From the NCBI GenBank assembly GCA_965222895.1, contig CBDCVB010000001.1, forward strand, positions 806,001 to 870,000: 64,000 bases of DNA, in the 5' to 3' direction. Source of the DNA: Bin87 sp965222895 (lineage in GTDB: Bacteria; Chloroflexota; Dehalococcoidia; Lucifugimonadales; UBA3495). The position numbers were made by a program, and so were the translations under genes. Of this stretch, positions 62,764 through 64,000 are shown one piece after another. Below the pieces are notes generated by a model. It made no database searches. It was not told the origin of the DNA and saw only the letters and a list, made by a program, of their open reading frames with translations. Positions within the stretch are counted from its first letter, which is position 1. The number at the start of each line of letters is the position of its first letter.

Positions 62764-63362
62764 ACCCCCGCCGCGGCCAGGCTGCCCGTGAGCAGGCGGT
62801 CGTAGACTTTCAGGTCCGGCTTCCCGGACCAGACCAGCACCGGGGCTTCCGGTGGTTTGGGCTCGGCCAGGTCCCGCACCTCGGCGTAGTCGAAGGACTC
62901 ACCCGCCTCCAGCAGCAACGCCAGGGCGCTGTCCACCGTGGCTGCCATGGTGGTCGCCGCCAGGTGCAGAATACGCACGTACTCCACGTCGGCCCGTTCA
63001 CCGCGCCATCCACGCAGCGCGTCGTAGGCGAGGCGGAAGTGCCTGGTGGGAAACAGCTGCTCGCGGAAGCGGTAGCGGGCGAAGGCTCCGGGCTTGCGCA
63101 CCAGCGAGCCGATGACGTGGCGGTAATTGACGTGGGCTTCCCGCTCACCACTCACGCGCTCCATGCGTTCCACCAGGTGGCCCTTGTAGTACACTGCCAC
63201 CCAGTCGGCGTACAGACGGATCTGCACCTCCTTGCCGATGAGACGGGAGGGGACGCTGTAGGTCCGACCGGCTGCCTGGATGGTGCTCCACTTGCGCACC
63301 CGGGATTGGTAGTTGACGTATTCCGGCACCGGAGCTGGCGGCAGGGAGCGTAGGCAAAGCAT
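62754..63362 (-). pseudogene. istA: IS21 IstA transposase, C-terminal part only
   Basis: 202 codons of the C-terminal half of IstA: VRKWSTIQAAGRTYSVPSRLIG, AVYYKGHLVERMERV, NYRHVIGSLVRKPGAFARYRFREQLFPT. The catalytic domain is missing; the gene is cut at about 63363, where an IS1595 element starts. The frame overlaps istB as usual for IS21. Confidence 0.87.
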
Positions 63363-63393
63363 TGGGAATTATATCGCAAAGTAACCATAGGGG

Positions 63394-63425
63394 TTGACAG
63401 CCAGTAGCGCAGTGGTTATTATAAT
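63394..63425 (+). promoter_or_regulatory. Promoter of the IS1595 transposase
   Basis: TTGACA (63394-63399) with TATTAT 17 bp later (63417-63422), overlapping TATAAT at 63420-63425. Confidence 0.75.
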
Positions 63426-63457
63426 GCTGTAAATCAAACAGCATTGAGGTAGTTCTA

Positions 63458-64000
63458 ATGGCGAGCAAAGGCCCCGGCAAGCAATACCGCAAGGGACTTA
63501 CCTTCGTACAATTGATGCGAATGTTCCCCGATGATGCAACTGCTGAACGCTGGTTTGTTGAACACCGCTGGCCGGACGGCATTCACTGTCCTTACTGCGA
63601 TGGCGAAAATATCCAGAGCGGAGCCAAACATCCTACTATGCCTTTCCGTTGTCGCACTTGCCGAAAGTTCTTTTCAGCCAAGACCAACACCGTAATGCAC
63701 TCCTCAAAGCTCGGCTACCAGATTTGGGCATTGGCGATTTACATTGTCAATACCAGTCTGAAAGGAACATCCAGCATGAAACTGCACCGGGATTTGGGCA
63801 TCACCCAAAAGACGGCTTGGCACCTGGAACATCGCATCCGTGAAACTTGGAAGGATAATACTGAACGGTTCGCGGGGCCGGTAGAGGCCGATGAAACTTA
63901 CATCGGCGGGAAGGAAGGCAACAAGCACGAAAGCAAGCGGAGCCACACGCGTGGCCCGTCGGGCAAGACGCCGGTGGCCGGCGTGAAAGACCGGGCCACC
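63458..64000 (+). CDS. IS1595 family transposase, 3' end outside window
   Basis: 181 codons visible from the ATG at 63458. A zinc ribbon (HCPYCDGENI and CRTCRKFFSAKT) leads into the DDE domain starting VEADETYIGGKEGNK. Family length is about 300 residues, so a little under half is missing. The element's left end is near 63363, just beyond the truncated istA. Confidence 0.9.
   Translation, partial: MASKGPGKQYRKGLTFVQLMRMFPDDATAERWFVEHRWPDGIHCPYCDGENIQSGAKHPTMPFRCRTCRKFFSAKTNTVMHSSKLGYQIWALAIYIVNTSLKGTSSMKLHRDLGITQKTAWHLEHRIRETWKDNTERFAGPVEADETYIGGKEGNKHESKRSHTRGPSGKTPVAGVKDRAT

Overview
The window reads as chromosomal DNA of a free-living or host-associated bacterium of the Chloroflexota, most likely SAR202/Dehalococcoidia-like. 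That placement is an inference from gene content: two F420-type luciferase-like oxidoreductases, several Uma2 (DUF820) nucleases, fused CaiB/BaiF CoA-transferases, a type ISP restriction enzyme remnant, two Amt transporters beside a GSI-type glutamine synthetase, moderately high G+C and many dispersed repeats. No rRNA, tRNA or CRISPR array was seen.

Layout. 1-4.3 kb: nitrogen assimilation on the minus strand (glnA cut by the window edge, amt1, amt2). 4.7-6.2 kb: an intact IS with inverted repeats. 6.3-20.7 kb: mostly metabolic genes on the plus strand (sulfurtransferase, beta-decarboxylating dehydrogenase, epimerase, LLM oxidoreductase, zinc dehydrogenase, hydrolase). Among them are a HTH-GTPase fusion, a short ImuB-like protein, a DUF3800 protein, a primase-like winged-helix protein and two unlisted 49-residue membrane proteins. 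20.8-24.1 kb: two paralogous genes with a possible tubulin/FtsZ-like fold. 24.2-29.0 kb: a minus-strand cluster with pyruvate dehydrogenase E1 alpha and beta, an NHL protein and an LLM oxidoreductase carrying an in-frame amber codon. 29.2-32 kb: an N6-adenine methylase gene interrupted by a perfect palindrome. 32-42.6 kb: housekeeping genes (secG, gatB, SAM hydrolase, acs), Uma2 copies and a metallopeptidase. 42.6-49.5 kb: three MFS transporters, a membrane protein, a DinB-like protein and a duplicated-domain protein. 49.8-51.8 kb: a Dam/HNH restriction-modification pair sitting between the two ends of an older restriction enzyme gene. 52.3-64 kb: an insertion-sequence-rich zone (ISAs1, IS5, two adjacent IS66, IS701, IS21, IS1595) that has broken a fused CoA-transferase gene.

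The most notable result is a shared four-box operator with an 11-bp period (GTNAC boxes), resembling the actinobacterial GlnR box. It lies upstream of amt1 and of both 49-residue membrane protein genes. In both small-gene copies the last box lies exactly 70 bp from the start codon once a 170-bp MITE and its target duplication are removed from the second copy. This places two tiny, apparently undescribed membrane proteins in a probable nitrogen regulon. Other strong signals are the palindrome inside the methylase, the R-M cassette replacing the core of another R-M gene, and the readable order of two IS66 insertions.
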